A stretch of DNA of 64,000 nucleotides from Tamlana sp. 2_MG-2023 (GTDB lineage Bacteria > Bacteroidota > Bacteroidia > Flavobacteriales > Flavobacteriaceae). The stretch lies in assembly GCF_030548465.1 (NCBI RefSeq), contig NZ_JAUOSF010000001.1, forward strand, positions 496,001 to 560,000, given 5' to 3'. The notes beneath the pieces were generated by a model. The model had not been told where the DNA came from. It ran no database searches and was given only the letters and a program-made list of their open reading frames with translations. Shown here piece after piece: positions 54,197 through 62,199 of this stretch. Made by a program: the position numbers and the translations under genes. How positions within the stretch are numbered: the first letter of the stretch is position 1; each line of letters starts with the position of its first letter.

Positions 54197-54883
54197 TTGA
54201 AACGAGAAATTATCATTACTTCCGATGGTTCTTCAACCATTCATATCCCAGATTGGGATGAGCAATACCATTCTAAACATGGTGCCATACAAGAAGCTTA
54301 TCATGTTTTTATAAAGCATGGTTTACAGCATGTTTTTGAATCTCATTTATGTTCAGAAATAAGCCAGAATCTGTCTATTTTAGAAATTGGTTTTGGTACA
54401 GGTTTGAATGCTTTTATCACGTTAATTGAATCTGAAAAATTAAAGCTTCCGATACATTATTATGGGGTAGAGGCCTATCCTGTTTCAGCTGAAGAAGTTA
54501 GCAAGCTAAATTATGTTTCAGAATTAAATTCCGAAGAAAAAAATAATTTGTTCGATGCCATTCATAAGGTATCTTGGGAAGCTTCTCATGATATAAAAAA
54601 CGATTTCACTCTAACCAAACAGCAAAAGTTTTTTGATGAAATTGATGATGTAAATAAACATAACCTCATATATTTTGATGCTTTTGGGGCAAGAGTTCAG
54701 CCTGAATTATGGACAGAAGATATCTTTGCTATCATGTATAAGGCTTTAAAACCAAATGGTGTTTTAGTTACCTACGCGGCAAAGGGTAGTGTAAGACGAG
54801 CCATGCAAGCCGTTGGTTTTATCGTTGAAAGATTGCCAGGGCCTCCTGGAAAACGAGAAATGCTAAGGGCTACGAAGCCATAA
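54197..54883 (+). CDS. mnmD: tRNA 5-methylaminomethyl-2-thiouridine methyltransferase MnmD (stand-alone)
   Basis: 228 residues, matching the N-terminal methyltransferase half of MnmC only. The SAM motif is LSILEIGFGTGLNAFIT, the acidic loop is HYYGVEAYPVS, and the post-catalytic block is NLIYFDAFGARVQPELWTEDIFAIMYKAL. It completes the mnm5 modification at the wobble uridine of some tRNAs. The start is a TTG directly followed by KREIIITSDGSSTIHIPDWDEQYHS; there is no in-frame ATG nearby, and this TTG start is normal for the family in flavobacteria as remembered. Confidence 0.88.
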   Translation: MKREIIITSDGSSTIHIPDWDEQYHSKHGAIQEAYHVFIKHGLQHVFESHLCSEISQNLSILEIGFGTGLNAFITLIESEKLKLPIHYYGVEAYPVSAEEVSKLNYVSELNSEEKNNLFDAIHKVSWEASHDIKNDFTLTKQQKFFDEIDDVNKHNLIYFDAFGARVQPELWTEDIFAIMYKALKPNGVLVTYAAKGSVRRAMQAVGFIVERLPGPPGKREMLRATKP

Positions 54884-54977
54884 GCTTTTAGTAATGAATA
54901 TTAACAAAGCATAAAGAAATTCTACGCAATACTGTTAAACCTAATATAAATACCAAGTAGCCCGTATCACCATTTAG

Positions 54978-54985
54978 TAACTTTG
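54978..54985 (+). promoter_or_regulatory. -7 promoter element for the TIGR01777 gene
   Basis: TAACTTTG, perfect TAnnTTTG, 13 nt before the ATG; the leader would be under 10 nt. Confidence 0.55.
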
Positions 54986-54998
54986 TAAAAAAAAAGCG

Positions 54999-55901
54999 AT
55001 GCGCGTACTAATTACTGGAGCTACTGGAATGATAGGTCAGGATATTGTAAAACTTTGTCATAAACAAGGTGTGCAAGTGAGTTACCTAACCACGCGTAAA
55101 TCTGCAATCTCATTAGAAGAAAATTATCATGGGTTTTATTGGAATCCGAAAACTAAAGAGATAGATACGAACTGTTTTAAAGATGTAGATGCTATAATTC
55201 ATTTAGCAGCTTCAACTATAGCTAAACGCTGGACACCTTGCTATAAAAAGGAAATTTTAAGAAGTCGTACCGAGAGCACGAAATTATTAGTTAATAATTT
55301 AAAAGGGGAAACTCATAATATCAAACAGGTAATTTCAGCGAGTGCCATTGGTGTATATCCAGACTCTATTACTAATTATTACGACGAAAAATTTAAAGTG
55401 TCCCAAACATCCTTTTTAAGTAAAGTTGTTTGTGCTTGGGAACATGAGGTTGATGATTTTAAGTCTTTGGGAATAACAGTTGCTAAGATTAGAATTGGTT
55501 TAGTTTTGTCTAGCAAAGGAGGTGTTTTACAAAAAATGGTAAAACCAATTGATTATGGTGTAGGAGCAGCTTTTGGTACAGGGAAACAATGGCAATCTTG
55601 GATACACCAATACGATTTAACGCAATTGTTTTATTATGTTTTGAAGTTTCAATTGGAAGGTGTTTACAATGCAGTTTCACCAAACCCAGTAACGAATAAT
55701 GAGTTGGTTAAAACAATAGCCAAAGTCTTAGAAATACCACTCTTTTTGCCTAACATCCCTAAGTTTGTAATGAATTTAGCTTTAGGAAAAATGCACACAC
55801 TTTTATATGAGAGTCAGCGTGTAAGCTCTAAAAAAATAGAAGATAAGGGCTTTTTCTTCAAGTTTCATCATTTAGAACCTGCCTTGGCGGATTTGTTGTA
55901 A
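54999..55901 (+). CDS. TIGR01777 family NAD-dependent epimerase-like oxidoreductase
   Basis: 300 residues. The N-terminal Rossmann motif GATGMIGQDIVKLC, then DAIIHLAASTIAKRWT, SASAIGVYPD, and IRIGLVLSSKGGVLQKM follow the extended SDR pattern of the YfcH-like family. The C-terminal DUF1731-like helical tail (LGKMHTLLYESQRVSSKKIEDKGFFFKF) confirms it. The substrate is unknown. It ends 8 nt before a dispersed repeat and converges with the YceI gene. Confidence 0.9.
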   Translation: MRVLITGATGMIGQDIVKLCHKQGVQVSYLTTRKSAISLEENYHGFYWNPKTKEIDTNCFKDVDAIIHLAASTIAKRWTPCYKKEILRSRTESTKLLVNNLKGETHNIKQVISASAIGVYPDSITNYYDEKFKVSQTSFLSKVVCAWEHEVDDFKSLGITVAKIRIGLVLSSKGGVLQKMVKPIDYGVGAAFGTGKQWQSWIHQYDLTQLFYYVLKFQLEGVYNAVSPNPVTNNELVKTIAKVLEIPLFLPNIPKFVMNLALGKMHTLLYESQRVSSKKIEDKGFFFKFHHLEPALADLL

Positions 55902-55909
55902 AATAGAAA

Positions 55910-56040
55910 AAGACTGTCTAAAAAGTAGTAACCTCGTCATTCTGAACTTGTTTCAGAATCCCATCACCTTGATAACTCATTAGGATGAGAACCTGAATCA
56001 AGTTCAGGTTGACGAAAATTTCAGCCTTTCAGACAGCCTC
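55910..56040. repeat. Nested-hairpin dispersed repeat, copy 1
   Basis: The inner arms 55935-55956 and 55993-56014 are 22 nt each (CGTCATTCTGAACTTG... against ...CAAGTTCAGGTTGACG, three mismatches), with a 36-nt loop. The outer arms AGACTGTCT and AGACAGCCT enclose them. Bases 55985-56018 are identical to 63462-63495 in copy 2. It lies between convergent genes and can serve as a bidirectional terminator. Confidence 0.85.
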
Positions 56041-56062
56041 TTGAAAATAAAGTGTTTCTTAA

Positions 56063-56728
56063 TTAAGCTTTCACAGCTTTAACTACAATTTTAAGTTCGA
56101 TATCATCATTGATAAATTTATCACCTAAATCATCAAAAATTGACTTTGAACCATATTTAATATCCCATTTTGTTCTGTCAATAATAAAAGCTTCACTTGT
56201 AAGAGTGACAGCGTTATCTGCATAATCAACAGTAACAGGAATGCTAATATTATGAGTGATTCCTTTAATGGTTAAGTTACCTGAAAGTACGTTTCTAGCT
56301 TCAGATTCTAATAATTCAGTAATTTCAAAAGTTGAAGTTGGATTTTTTTCAACATCAAAAAAGTCTTCGTTTTTTAAATGCCCTAAAAGTTTTGCATTTC
56401 CTTCGTCTTCAGCAGGAATATCTTTAACTACAATAGAATTCATATCGATAGTAACCGAACCACTAACAACTCTCCCGATGCTGCTGCGCTCTACAGTACC
56501 TTCTTGAATAGCAATAGTTCCAAAGTGCTCACCTGTTGGTTTAGTGCCTTTCCACTCGATGCTAGATTCTTCTGTAACTACATTATAAGTTTCACTGTTT
56601 TCAGCTTCGTCTACTACTGCAGGAGCTTCAGCTTCTGTTATTTCAGCTTCTTTTACCTTGTCCTTACAAGATGTAAAAACAGCTGAAGTAGCAATACATA
56701 ATACTAATGTGAATAATGATTTTTTCAT
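56063..56728 (-). CDS. YceI family lipoprotein
   Basis: 221 residues. Lipoprotein signal MKKSLFTLVLCIATSAVFTSC with lipidated Cys21, then an acidic tether (KDKVKEAEITEAEAP). The YceI lipocalin-like barrel follows: SSIEWKGTKPTGEHFGTIAIQEG, SITIDMNSI-type strands, LLGHLKNEDFFDVEKNPTSTFEI, LTIKGITHNISIPV, and the C-terminal WDIKYGSKSIFDDLGDKFINDDIELKI. Such proteins bind isoprenoid or other hydrophobic ligands in the periplasm. Divergent from grpE. Confidence 0.93.
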   Translation of the reverse strand: MKKSLFTLVLCIATSAVFTSCKDKVKEAEITEAEAPAVVDEAENSETYNVVTEESSIEWKGTKPTGEHFGTIAIQEGTVERSSIGRVVSGSVTIDMNSIVVKDIPAEDEGNAKLLGHLKNEDFFDVEKNPTSTFEITELLESEARNVLSGNLTIKGITHNISIPVTVDYADNAVTLTSEAFIIDRTKWDIKYGSKSIFDDLGDKFINDDIELKIVVKAVKA

Positions 56729-56753
56729 TTTAAAATGTTTTGGATTTAAGTCT

Positions 56754-56761
56754 CAAAAATA
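56754..56761 (-). promoter_or_regulatory. -7 promoter element for the YceI gene
   Basis: TATTTTTG on the minus strand, perfect TAnnTTTG, 26 nt before the ATG. Confidence 0.55.
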
Positions 56762-56824
56762 GTGAATCGTGAGTGGAAAAAAAATTAAAATAATTTTAAT
56801 GACATTATGACATTTTTATAATAA

Positions 56825-56839
56825 TGGCAGTACTTTTGC
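56825..56839 (+). promoter_or_regulatory. Sigma-54-type (-24/-12) promoter for grpE-dnaJ, overlapping a TAnnTTTG element
   Basis: TGGCA-N6-TTTGC: the GG and GC dinucleotides have the 10-bp spacing of the TGGCA(C)-N-TTGC sigma-54 consensus. The same bases contain TACTTTTG (56831-56838), a perfect housekeeping -7 element, so either sigma factor could use it. A direct repeat TGACATTATGACAT lies just upstream and may be a regulator site. The ATG of grpE is 37 nt downstream. Confidence 0.5.
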
Positions 56840-56875
56840 CAACTTAAATTGAGTATTTCAAAACGTGAATTTACG

Positions 56876-57439
56876 ATGAGTAAAAAAGATAAGAATAACG
56901 ATATAGAAAGTGAACAAGTAGACAGTGTTCAAAACGAAACTGTTGAAGTTGAAGAGCAAGTTTCTGAAGAAGCAGTAATAGAAGAAACTGCAGAAGAAAA
57001 ACTTGAAGCAGAATTAAAGCAAGAGAAAGAGAAGTTTTTGCGTCTATTTGCTGAATTTGAAAATTACAAACGCAGAACATCTAAAGAGCGTATTGAGTTG
57101 TTTTCGACAGCAAGTGAAGGGGTTATGAAAACCTTATTACCTGTTTTAGACGATTTCGAGCGTGCTTTAAGTCATATTGAAGACGATAAAGAAGCTGAAG
57201 AGTTACGCAAAGGTGTCTTGTTAATTTATCAAAAATTGGTAAACACTTTAGAACAAAAAGGCTTAAAAGCTATGGTTGTTGAAAAAGGAGAAGTTTTTAA
57301 CGCAGATAACCATGAAGCAATTACACAAATACCTGCACCAACAGACGATTTAAAAGGAAAAATTATTGATATAGTTGAAAAAGGATATGTTTTAGGAGAA
57401 AAAGTAATCCGTTTTCCAAAAGTAGTTATTGGGCAATAA
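56876..57439 (+). CDS. grpE: Nucleotide exchange factor GrpE
   Basis: 187 residues. Releases ADP from DnaK during protein folding. An acidic, Glu-rich N-terminal coiled region (VEVEEQVSEEAVIEETAEEKLEAELKQEKEKFLRLFAEFENYKRRTSKERI) leads into the four-helix and beta domain with LLPVLDDFERALSHIED, KGLKAMVVEKGEVFNADNHEAITQIPAP, and GYVLGEKVIRFPKVVIGQ. The ATG at 56876 was chosen over TTG 56849. dnaJ starts 8 nt after the stop, so they form one operon. Confidence 0.96.
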   Translation: MSKKDKNNDIESEQVDSVQNETVEVEEQVSEEAVIEETAEEKLEAELKQEKEKFLRLFAEFENYKRRTSKERIELFSTASEGVMKTLLPVLDDFERALSHIEDDKEAEELRKGVLLIYQKLVNTLEQKGLKAMVVEKGEVFNADNHEAITQIPAPTDDLKGKIIDIVEKGYVLGEKVIRFPKVVIGQ

Positions 57440-57447
57440 AATAGAAT

Positions 57448-58563
57448 ATGGCAAAAAGAGATTTTTACGAAATATTAGGAATTAGTAAAGGGGCAAGTGC
57501 TGCTGAAATCAAGAAAGCTTACAGAAAAAAAGCGATTGAATTTCACCCAGATAAAAACCCAGATGATAAGGACGCAGAAGCTAAATTTAAAGAGGCGGCT
57601 GAAGCATATGAAATTCTAAGCGACGAAAACAAAAAAGCACGTTACGACCAATACGGTCACCAAGCCTTCGAGAATGGCGGTGGTGGCGGTGGCTACGGCG
57701 GTGGCATGAATATGGATGACATATTCAGCCAGTTTGGTGATATTTTTGGAGGCGGCGGTTTCGGAGGTGGCTTCGGAGGCGGCGGTGGCCAACGTCGTGT
57801 TAAAGGTAGCAACCTACGTATTCGTGTTAAATTAACTTTAGAAGAAATTGCTAATGGCGTTGAGAAAAAAGTTAAAGTAAAACGTAAAGTTCAAGCGCCA
57901 GGTACTACCTATAAAACGTGTTCAACCTGTCAGGGTAGCGGACAAGTAACTCGTATTGCAAATACTATTTTAGGGCGTATGCAAACCTCTGCACCATGTA
58001 ATGTTTGTGGTGGAGCTGGTCAAACTATCGATAAAAAACCTAGTGATGCAGATGCTCAAGGTTTAAAAGTATCTGAAGAAACGGTTTCTATTAAAATCCC
58101 TGCAGGTGTTGTTGATGGTATGCAGCTTAAAGTTTCTGGAAAAGGAAACGAAGCACCAGGAAATGGTATTTCAGGTGATTTAATTGTTGTTATTGAAGAA
58201 GAACAACACGATAAATTACAACGTGAAGGTGATAATTTACATTATGATTTATACGTAAGTTTCCCTGATGCTGTTTTAGGAACTTCTAAAGAAATTGATA
58301 CCGTTACCGGAAAAGTACGCATCAAAGTTGAAGCTGGTGTACAATCGGGTAAAATTTTACGCTTACGCGGAAAAGGAATTCCAAGTATCAACGGTTACGG
58401 GAAAGGTGATTTACTAGTACACGTTAATGTGTGGACACCTAAAACACTGAATAAACAACAAAAAGATTTCTTTGAAGCGATGCAAGATGATGAGCATTTT
58501 GATCCGAAACCAGAGAGTTCAGATAAATCTTTCTTTGAGAAAGTAAAAGATATGTTTTCGTAA
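57448..58563 (+). CDS. dnaJ: Chaperone DnaJ with a reduced zinc-finger domain
   Basis: 371 residues. The J domain (about 1-70) has the HPD motif at 33-35. A Gly/Phe linker (about 76-115) follows, then the cysteine-rich region, the two substrate-binding beta domains ([24 protein letters not shown]) and a C-terminal dimer region. Only two CxxCxGxG repeats are present, at Cys158/Cys161 and Cys184/Cys187, instead of the usual four. These would form one zinc centre, equivalent by position to the inner pair. DnaJ delivers unfolded clients to DnaK. Operon with grpE, ended by a clear terminator. Confidence 0.95.
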   Translation: MAKRDFYEILGISKGASAAEIKKAYRKKAIEFHPDKNPDDKDAEAKFKEAAEAYEILSDENKKARYDQYGHQAFENGGGGGGYGGGMNMDDIFSQFGDIFGGGGFGGGFGGGGGQRRVKGSNLRIRVKLTLEEIANGVEKKVKVKRKVQAPGTTYKTCSTCQGSGQVTRIANTILGRMQTSAPCNVCGGAGQTIDKKPSDADAQGLKVSEETVSIKIPAGVVDGMQLKVSGKGNEAPGNGISGDLIVVIEEEQHDKLQREGDNLHYDLYVSFPDAVLGTSKEIDTVTGKVRIKVEAGVQSGKILRLRGKGIPSINGYGKGDLLVHVNVWTPKTLNKQQKDFFEAMQDDEHFDPKPESSDKSFFEKVKDMFS

Positions 58564-58584
58564 CAAAAACGATTCAGAATTAAG

Positions 58585-58612
58585 AAATCCGCTTTTATAG
58601 CGGATTTTTTTT
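58585..58612 (+). terminator. Terminator after dnaJ
   Basis: Perfect 8-bp stem AAATCCGC/GCGGATTT with a 7-nt loop and a T run, 22 nt after the stop. Confidence 0.93.
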
Positions 58613-58677
58613 GTCAATAACTATAAGATATACTGCTCATTACTAGGAAGTATTAAAAAAAAAAGTATATTTGAAAA

Positions 58678-58763
58678 TCACTAATTAAGTTTAGTGATAA
58701 TTTTTCTTTTTCATAGCAATTTTTTTCCCATCCTTAATTTTTTTAAGGGTGGGTTTTGTTTTT
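58678..58763 (+). ncRNA. Candidate small RNA of about 85 nt
   Basis: A perfect -7 element TATATTTG (58666-58673) is followed by an 8-bp hairpin ATCACTAA/TTAGTGAT (58677-58684 and 58691-58698). A U-rich single strand and a terminator hairpin come next (11 bp, CCCATCCTTAA at 58727-58737 with TTAAGGGTGGG at 58743-58753), then T-rich sequence. No open frame of note lies between. This is what a short independent transcript should look like. No known RNA family was recognised. Confidence 0.5.
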
Positions 58764-58986
58764 AGGCTATTTTGCTTAGTTGAAAGGCGATAAAAATAGC
58801 CTTATAGTGGCCTCTTAATTAGCTTAAACATGGTGCTTTTCAGTATTAGTTTTATAGTGAAATACGGAGTTTCATCAAGCGCACCAATGCATATTTAAAT
58901 AGCACTTAGAATTATTGACTTATAAATCCTAAAAAGCACGAGATAGGTTTCATACATTTAATATATTTACCGTTAAAAGAATATCT

Positions 58987-59913
58987 ATGAGTAATTTATT
59001 AGAGGTTAATAAGGTTTCCAAGAAATTCGGTGACTTTAAAGCCTTAAATGATGTTTCTGTTTCAGTTCCCGAAGGTAGTATTTTTGGACTTTTAGGGCCA
59101 AACGGCGCAGGAAAAACAACCTTAATTCGTATTGTAAATCAAATTACCATGCCCGACTCTGGTACGGTGCATTTAGGAGGTGAGTTACTCAACCAAAAAC
59201 ATATTAGCGATATTGGCTATTTACCCGAAGAGCGCGGTTTGTACAAATCGATGAAAGTGGGTGAGCAGGCTTTGTACCTCGCGCAGCTAAAAGGTTTAAG
59301 TAAATCTGAAGCCAAAAAACGTTTAAAATATTGGTTCGATCGTTTAGAGATTGGTGACTGGTGGAACAAAAAAATACAGGAACTCTCTAAAGGAATGGCG
59401 CAAAAAATTCAGTTTGTGGTTACCGTTTTACATGAACCTAAGCTGTTGATTTTCGATGAACCATTTTCAGGATTTGATCCTATTAATGCTAATTTAATTA
59501 AAGATGAAATTTTACGATTGCGAAATGAAGGCGCAACTGTGATTTTCTCAACACATCGTATGGAGTCTGTAGAAGAACTTTGTGATGATATCGCCTTAAT
59601 CAATAAATCTAATAAAATTTTAGACGGAAAATTAGTTGATATTAAAAGGCAATATAAAATAAACACCTTTGAAGTTGGTATTAGAACTTCAAACAATGCC
59701 AGTTTAAGACTAGAATTAAATGACAAGTTTAATGTGTCTGAAGCCAATTTTAAAACCCTTGATGACGAATTAAAAGTGAATATTAAATTAGATGAGGCGG
59801 TTAAACCAAACGACTTACTTAACTATTTAACTTCAAAAGGTGAGGTGTCTCATTTTGTAGAACTCATTCCTAGTGTAAATGATATATTCATTCAAACCGT
59901 AAAGAATAACTAA
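58987..59913 (+). CDS. ABC transporter ATP-binding protein, NatA-like
   Basis: 308 residues. Walker A GPNGAGKTT (about 36-44), Q-loop region YLPEERGLYKSMKVGEQ, signature LSKGMAQKIQF, and Walker B LLIFDEPFSGFDPINANL, with the H-loop in FSTHRME. A C-terminal extension of about 90 residues follows the ATPase core, as in NatA/Ybh-type exporters. It would energise the permease encoded 5 nt downstream, most likely to export a cation or other substrate. First gene of a four-gene run that ends with the NtrC-like regulator. Confidence 0.93.
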   Translation: MSNLLEVNKVSKKFGDFKALNDVSVSVPEGSIFGLLGPNGAGKTTLIRIVNQITMPDSGTVHLGGELLNQKHISDIGYLPEERGLYKSMKVGEQALYLAQLKGLSKSEAKKRLKYWFDRLEIGDWWNKKIQELSKGMAQKIQFVVTVLHEPKLLIFDEPFSGFDPINANLIKDEILRLRNEGATVIFSTHRMESVEELCDDIALINKSNKILDGKLVDIKRQYKINTFEVGIRTSNNASLRLELNDKFNVSEANFKTLDDELKVNIKLDEAVKPNDLLNYLTSKGEVSHFVELIPSVNDIFIQTVKNN

Positions 59914-59918
59914 TTCTA

Positions 59919-61232
59919 ATGAACCACTTACCGCTTATTATAAAACGCGAATACTTAACGAAAGTTCGAAATAAATCCTTTATTATCATGACTTTTTTGA
60001 GTCCCATAATATTTATGGTGCTTATCGCGTTCGTGGCTTATCTCACACAACTTAACAATGATAAAGTTCGTGTTATTTCCATTTTAGACGAATCAGGATT
60101 AGTCAAAAATGTGTTTAAAAAAACAGAACACACAACTTATAATATTCTACACGGATTATCGCTAGAGGAGGCCCAAGCCCTTGTTGTAGAAACTGAAGGC
60201 ACCGGATTGTTGCACATTCATAAATTAGAGAATGAAGCTATTGATGCGCAGCATATTACTTTTTATTCCGAGGAAGCACCATCCTTGAGTTTAATTTCGG
60301 ATATAGAAAATCAAGTTGAACAGCGTCTCACAAATATAAAACTTCAGGAAAATGGTGTTGATGTTGAAATGATTAATAATTCTAAAGTAAAGATTACGAT
60401 TGCACAGGAAAGTTTTGAAGGTGAAAAAACTTCAAAAGTAGATAGTGTCATCAAATTAATTTTTGGTGGAGCTGCAGGCTATTTACTTTTCATGTTCATC
60501 ATTATCTATGGTAATATGATTATGCGTAGTGTTATCGAAGAGAAAACGAGCAGAATTATAGAAGTTATTATTTCATCTGTAAAACCTATGCAGCTCATGC
60601 TAGGTAAAATTATAGGAACTTCTCTTGCTGGTATAACCCAAGTAATTATTTGGTTAATTTTTGGAGGAATATTAATGACGGTAACTTCAATAGTTTTAGG
60701 AATTGACATGGCAGAAATGCAAACACCACAACAGCAGGTTATGGAACAAGCTATGGAGAATCCAGAAGTAAGTGCGCAGGTTCAAAATATTGCCAATGCT
60801 TTTTTCCACTTGCCATTAACTAATTTAATTATTGCTTTTATTTTGTTCTTTATAGGCGGTTATTTATTTTACAGTTCACTGTATGCTGCTATTGGTGCTG
60901 CCGTAGATAATGAAACCGATACGCAACAATTTATGATGCCTATTATCATGCCTTTAATTTTAGCGGTTTATATTGGGTTTTTTACCGTTATTGAAGACCC
61001 CCATGGCACGGTTTCAACAGTATTTTCTTTTATTCCATTAACTTCTCCGGTAGTGATGCTTATGCGTATTCCGTTTGGTGTCCCTATTTGGCAGCAAATT
61101 TTGTCTTTAGCGATTTTAATTGCTACGTTTATAGCTACCGTTTGGTTTGCTTCAAAAATTTACCGCGTGGGTATTTTAATGTATGGTAAAAAACCAACCT
61201 ATAGAGAGTTAATGAAATGGATTAAGTACTAA
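59919..61232 (+). CDS. ABC-2 type transporter permease, NatB-like
   Basis: 437 residues. An N-terminal helix (about 19-42, SFIIMTFLSPIIFMVLIAFVAYL), a large extracytoplasmic domain (about 45-180), then five or six membrane helices (LLFMFIIIYGNMIMRSVIEEKTSRIIEVIISS with the family EEK/TSR motif, and VPIWQQILSLAILIATFIATVWFA). This matches NatB/ABC-2 permeases. The ATG follows 5 nt after the ATPase stop. The substrate is not known; sodium export is only the family's best-studied example. Confidence 0.92.
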   Translation: MNHLPLIIKREYLTKVRNKSFIIMTFLSPIIFMVLIAFVAYLTQLNNDKVRVISILDESGLVKNVFKKTEHTTYNILHGLSLEEAQALVVETEGTGLLHIHKLENEAIDAQHITFYSEEAPSLSLISDIENQVEQRLTNIKLQENGVDVEMINNSKVKITIAQESFEGEKTSKVDSVIKLIFGGAAGYLLFMFIIIYGNMIMRSVIEEKTSRIIEVIISSVKPMQLMLGKIIGTSLAGITQVIIWLIFGGILMTVTSIVLGIDMAEMQTPQQQVMEQAMENPEVSAQVQNIANAFFHLPLTNLIIAFILFFIGGYLFYSSLYAAIGAAVDNETDTQQFMMPIIMPLILAVYIGFFTVIEDPHGTVSTVFSFIPLTSPVVMLMRIPFGVPIWQQILSLAILIATFIATVWFASKIYRVGILMYGKKPTYRELMKWIKY

Positions 61233-61236
61233 GAGT

Positions 61237-62163
61237 ATGCAAGATACAGCAGATAAAATAGAAAAAAGTGTAGATGCCGTTAGCGACACCATTACAGAAA
61301 GTGGTGTTTGGGAAAAAATCATCCAGTTTTTAGAATTTAAAATTATTGATTTCTCATATGTTACTGAAGGTGATACTCATGAAATCGTTTTAAAAGTAAA
61401 GTATGTATTATTAGTAGCCATTGTTTTAATTGCCACAACATTTGTTTTGCAGACCATTAAAAACATGGTCACTAAAAAAATGCCACTAGATGATAAGCGG
61501 AAATTTACAACCGTGTTTTCATTTGCACGATGGCTTATTTATCTGATTGTTATATTGGTGGTTTTCGATTCCATCGGAATTAATGTTACAGGTATTTTTG
61601 CGGCTTCAGCTGCCTTATTAATTGGTATTGGTTTAGCTTTACAAACCTTATTTCAAGATATCATTTCCGGAATTTTTATTCTTGTTGACCAAACCGTTCA
61701 TGTTGGTGATATTATTGAAATAGAAGGTAAAATAGGTCGCATAGAAGAAATTAAATTACGAACTACGCGTGCCGTGACCATTGATAATAAGGTCTTAGTG
61801 ATCCCTAACCATTTGTATCTAGAAAATATGCTTTTTAATTGGACCCAAAATGGTACAGTCACTCGGGAGTCTGTGTCTATTGGAGTAGCCTATGGAAGTG
61901 ATGTGCAATTGGTGAAACGCTTGTTAATTCAGGCCGCTAGTACAAACGAATCTGTGCTTAGCGAACCCGAACCGATCGTGCTATTTATGGATTTTGGAGC
62001 GAGTTCCTTAGATTTTAAATTGGTGTTTACGATTAATGATAGTTTTAAAGGGCAGCTTCCGAAAAGTGAAATTCGTTTTGAAATTGACAGATTATTTAGA
62101 GAGCATAAAGTGAGTATACCTTTTCCGCAAAGGGATATTCATATTATTCAGAAACCTCAGTAA
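61237..62163 (+). CDS. Mechanosensitive channel, MscS family
   Basis: 308 residues. Hydrophobic segments lie around 52-75 and 88-110, with the pore helix and beta domain in GIGLALQTLFQDIISGIFILVDQTVHVGDIIEIEGKIGRIEEIKLRTTRAVTIDNKVLVIPN, the classical MscS core. A C-terminal cytoplasmic alpha/beta domain follows. It opens under membrane tension to release solutes during osmotic downshift. It starts 4 nt after the permease stop, so it belongs to the same operon. Confidence 0.94.
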   Translation: MQDTADKIEKSVDAVSDTITESGVWEKIIQFLEFKIIDFSYVTEGDTHEIVLKVKYVLLVAIVLIATTFVLQTIKNMVTKKMPLDDKRKFTTVFSFARWLIYLIVILVVFDSIGINVTGIFAASAALLIGIGLALQTLFQDIISGIFILVDQTVHVGDIIEIEGKIGRIEEIKLRTTRAVTIDNKVLVIPNHLYLENMLFNWTQNGTVTRESVSIGVAYGSDVQLVKRLLIQAASTNESVLSEPEPIVLFMDFGASSLDFKLVFTINDSFKGQLPKSEIRFEIDRLFREHKVSIPFPQRDIHIIQKPQ

Positions 62164-62199
62164 TTACGAAAATGTAATTACAGATTTAAAAATTAAAGT

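Larger units (their letters stand above)
58564..58986. other. 423-bp intergenic region with dnaJ terminator and candidate small RNA
   Basis: Contains the dnaJ terminator, then a promoter-hairpin-terminator unit described separately (58666-58763). After it come some 220 bases that hold no gene, with an imperfect TATATTTA (58962 region) that may start the ABC transporter transcript. Confidence 0.55.
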
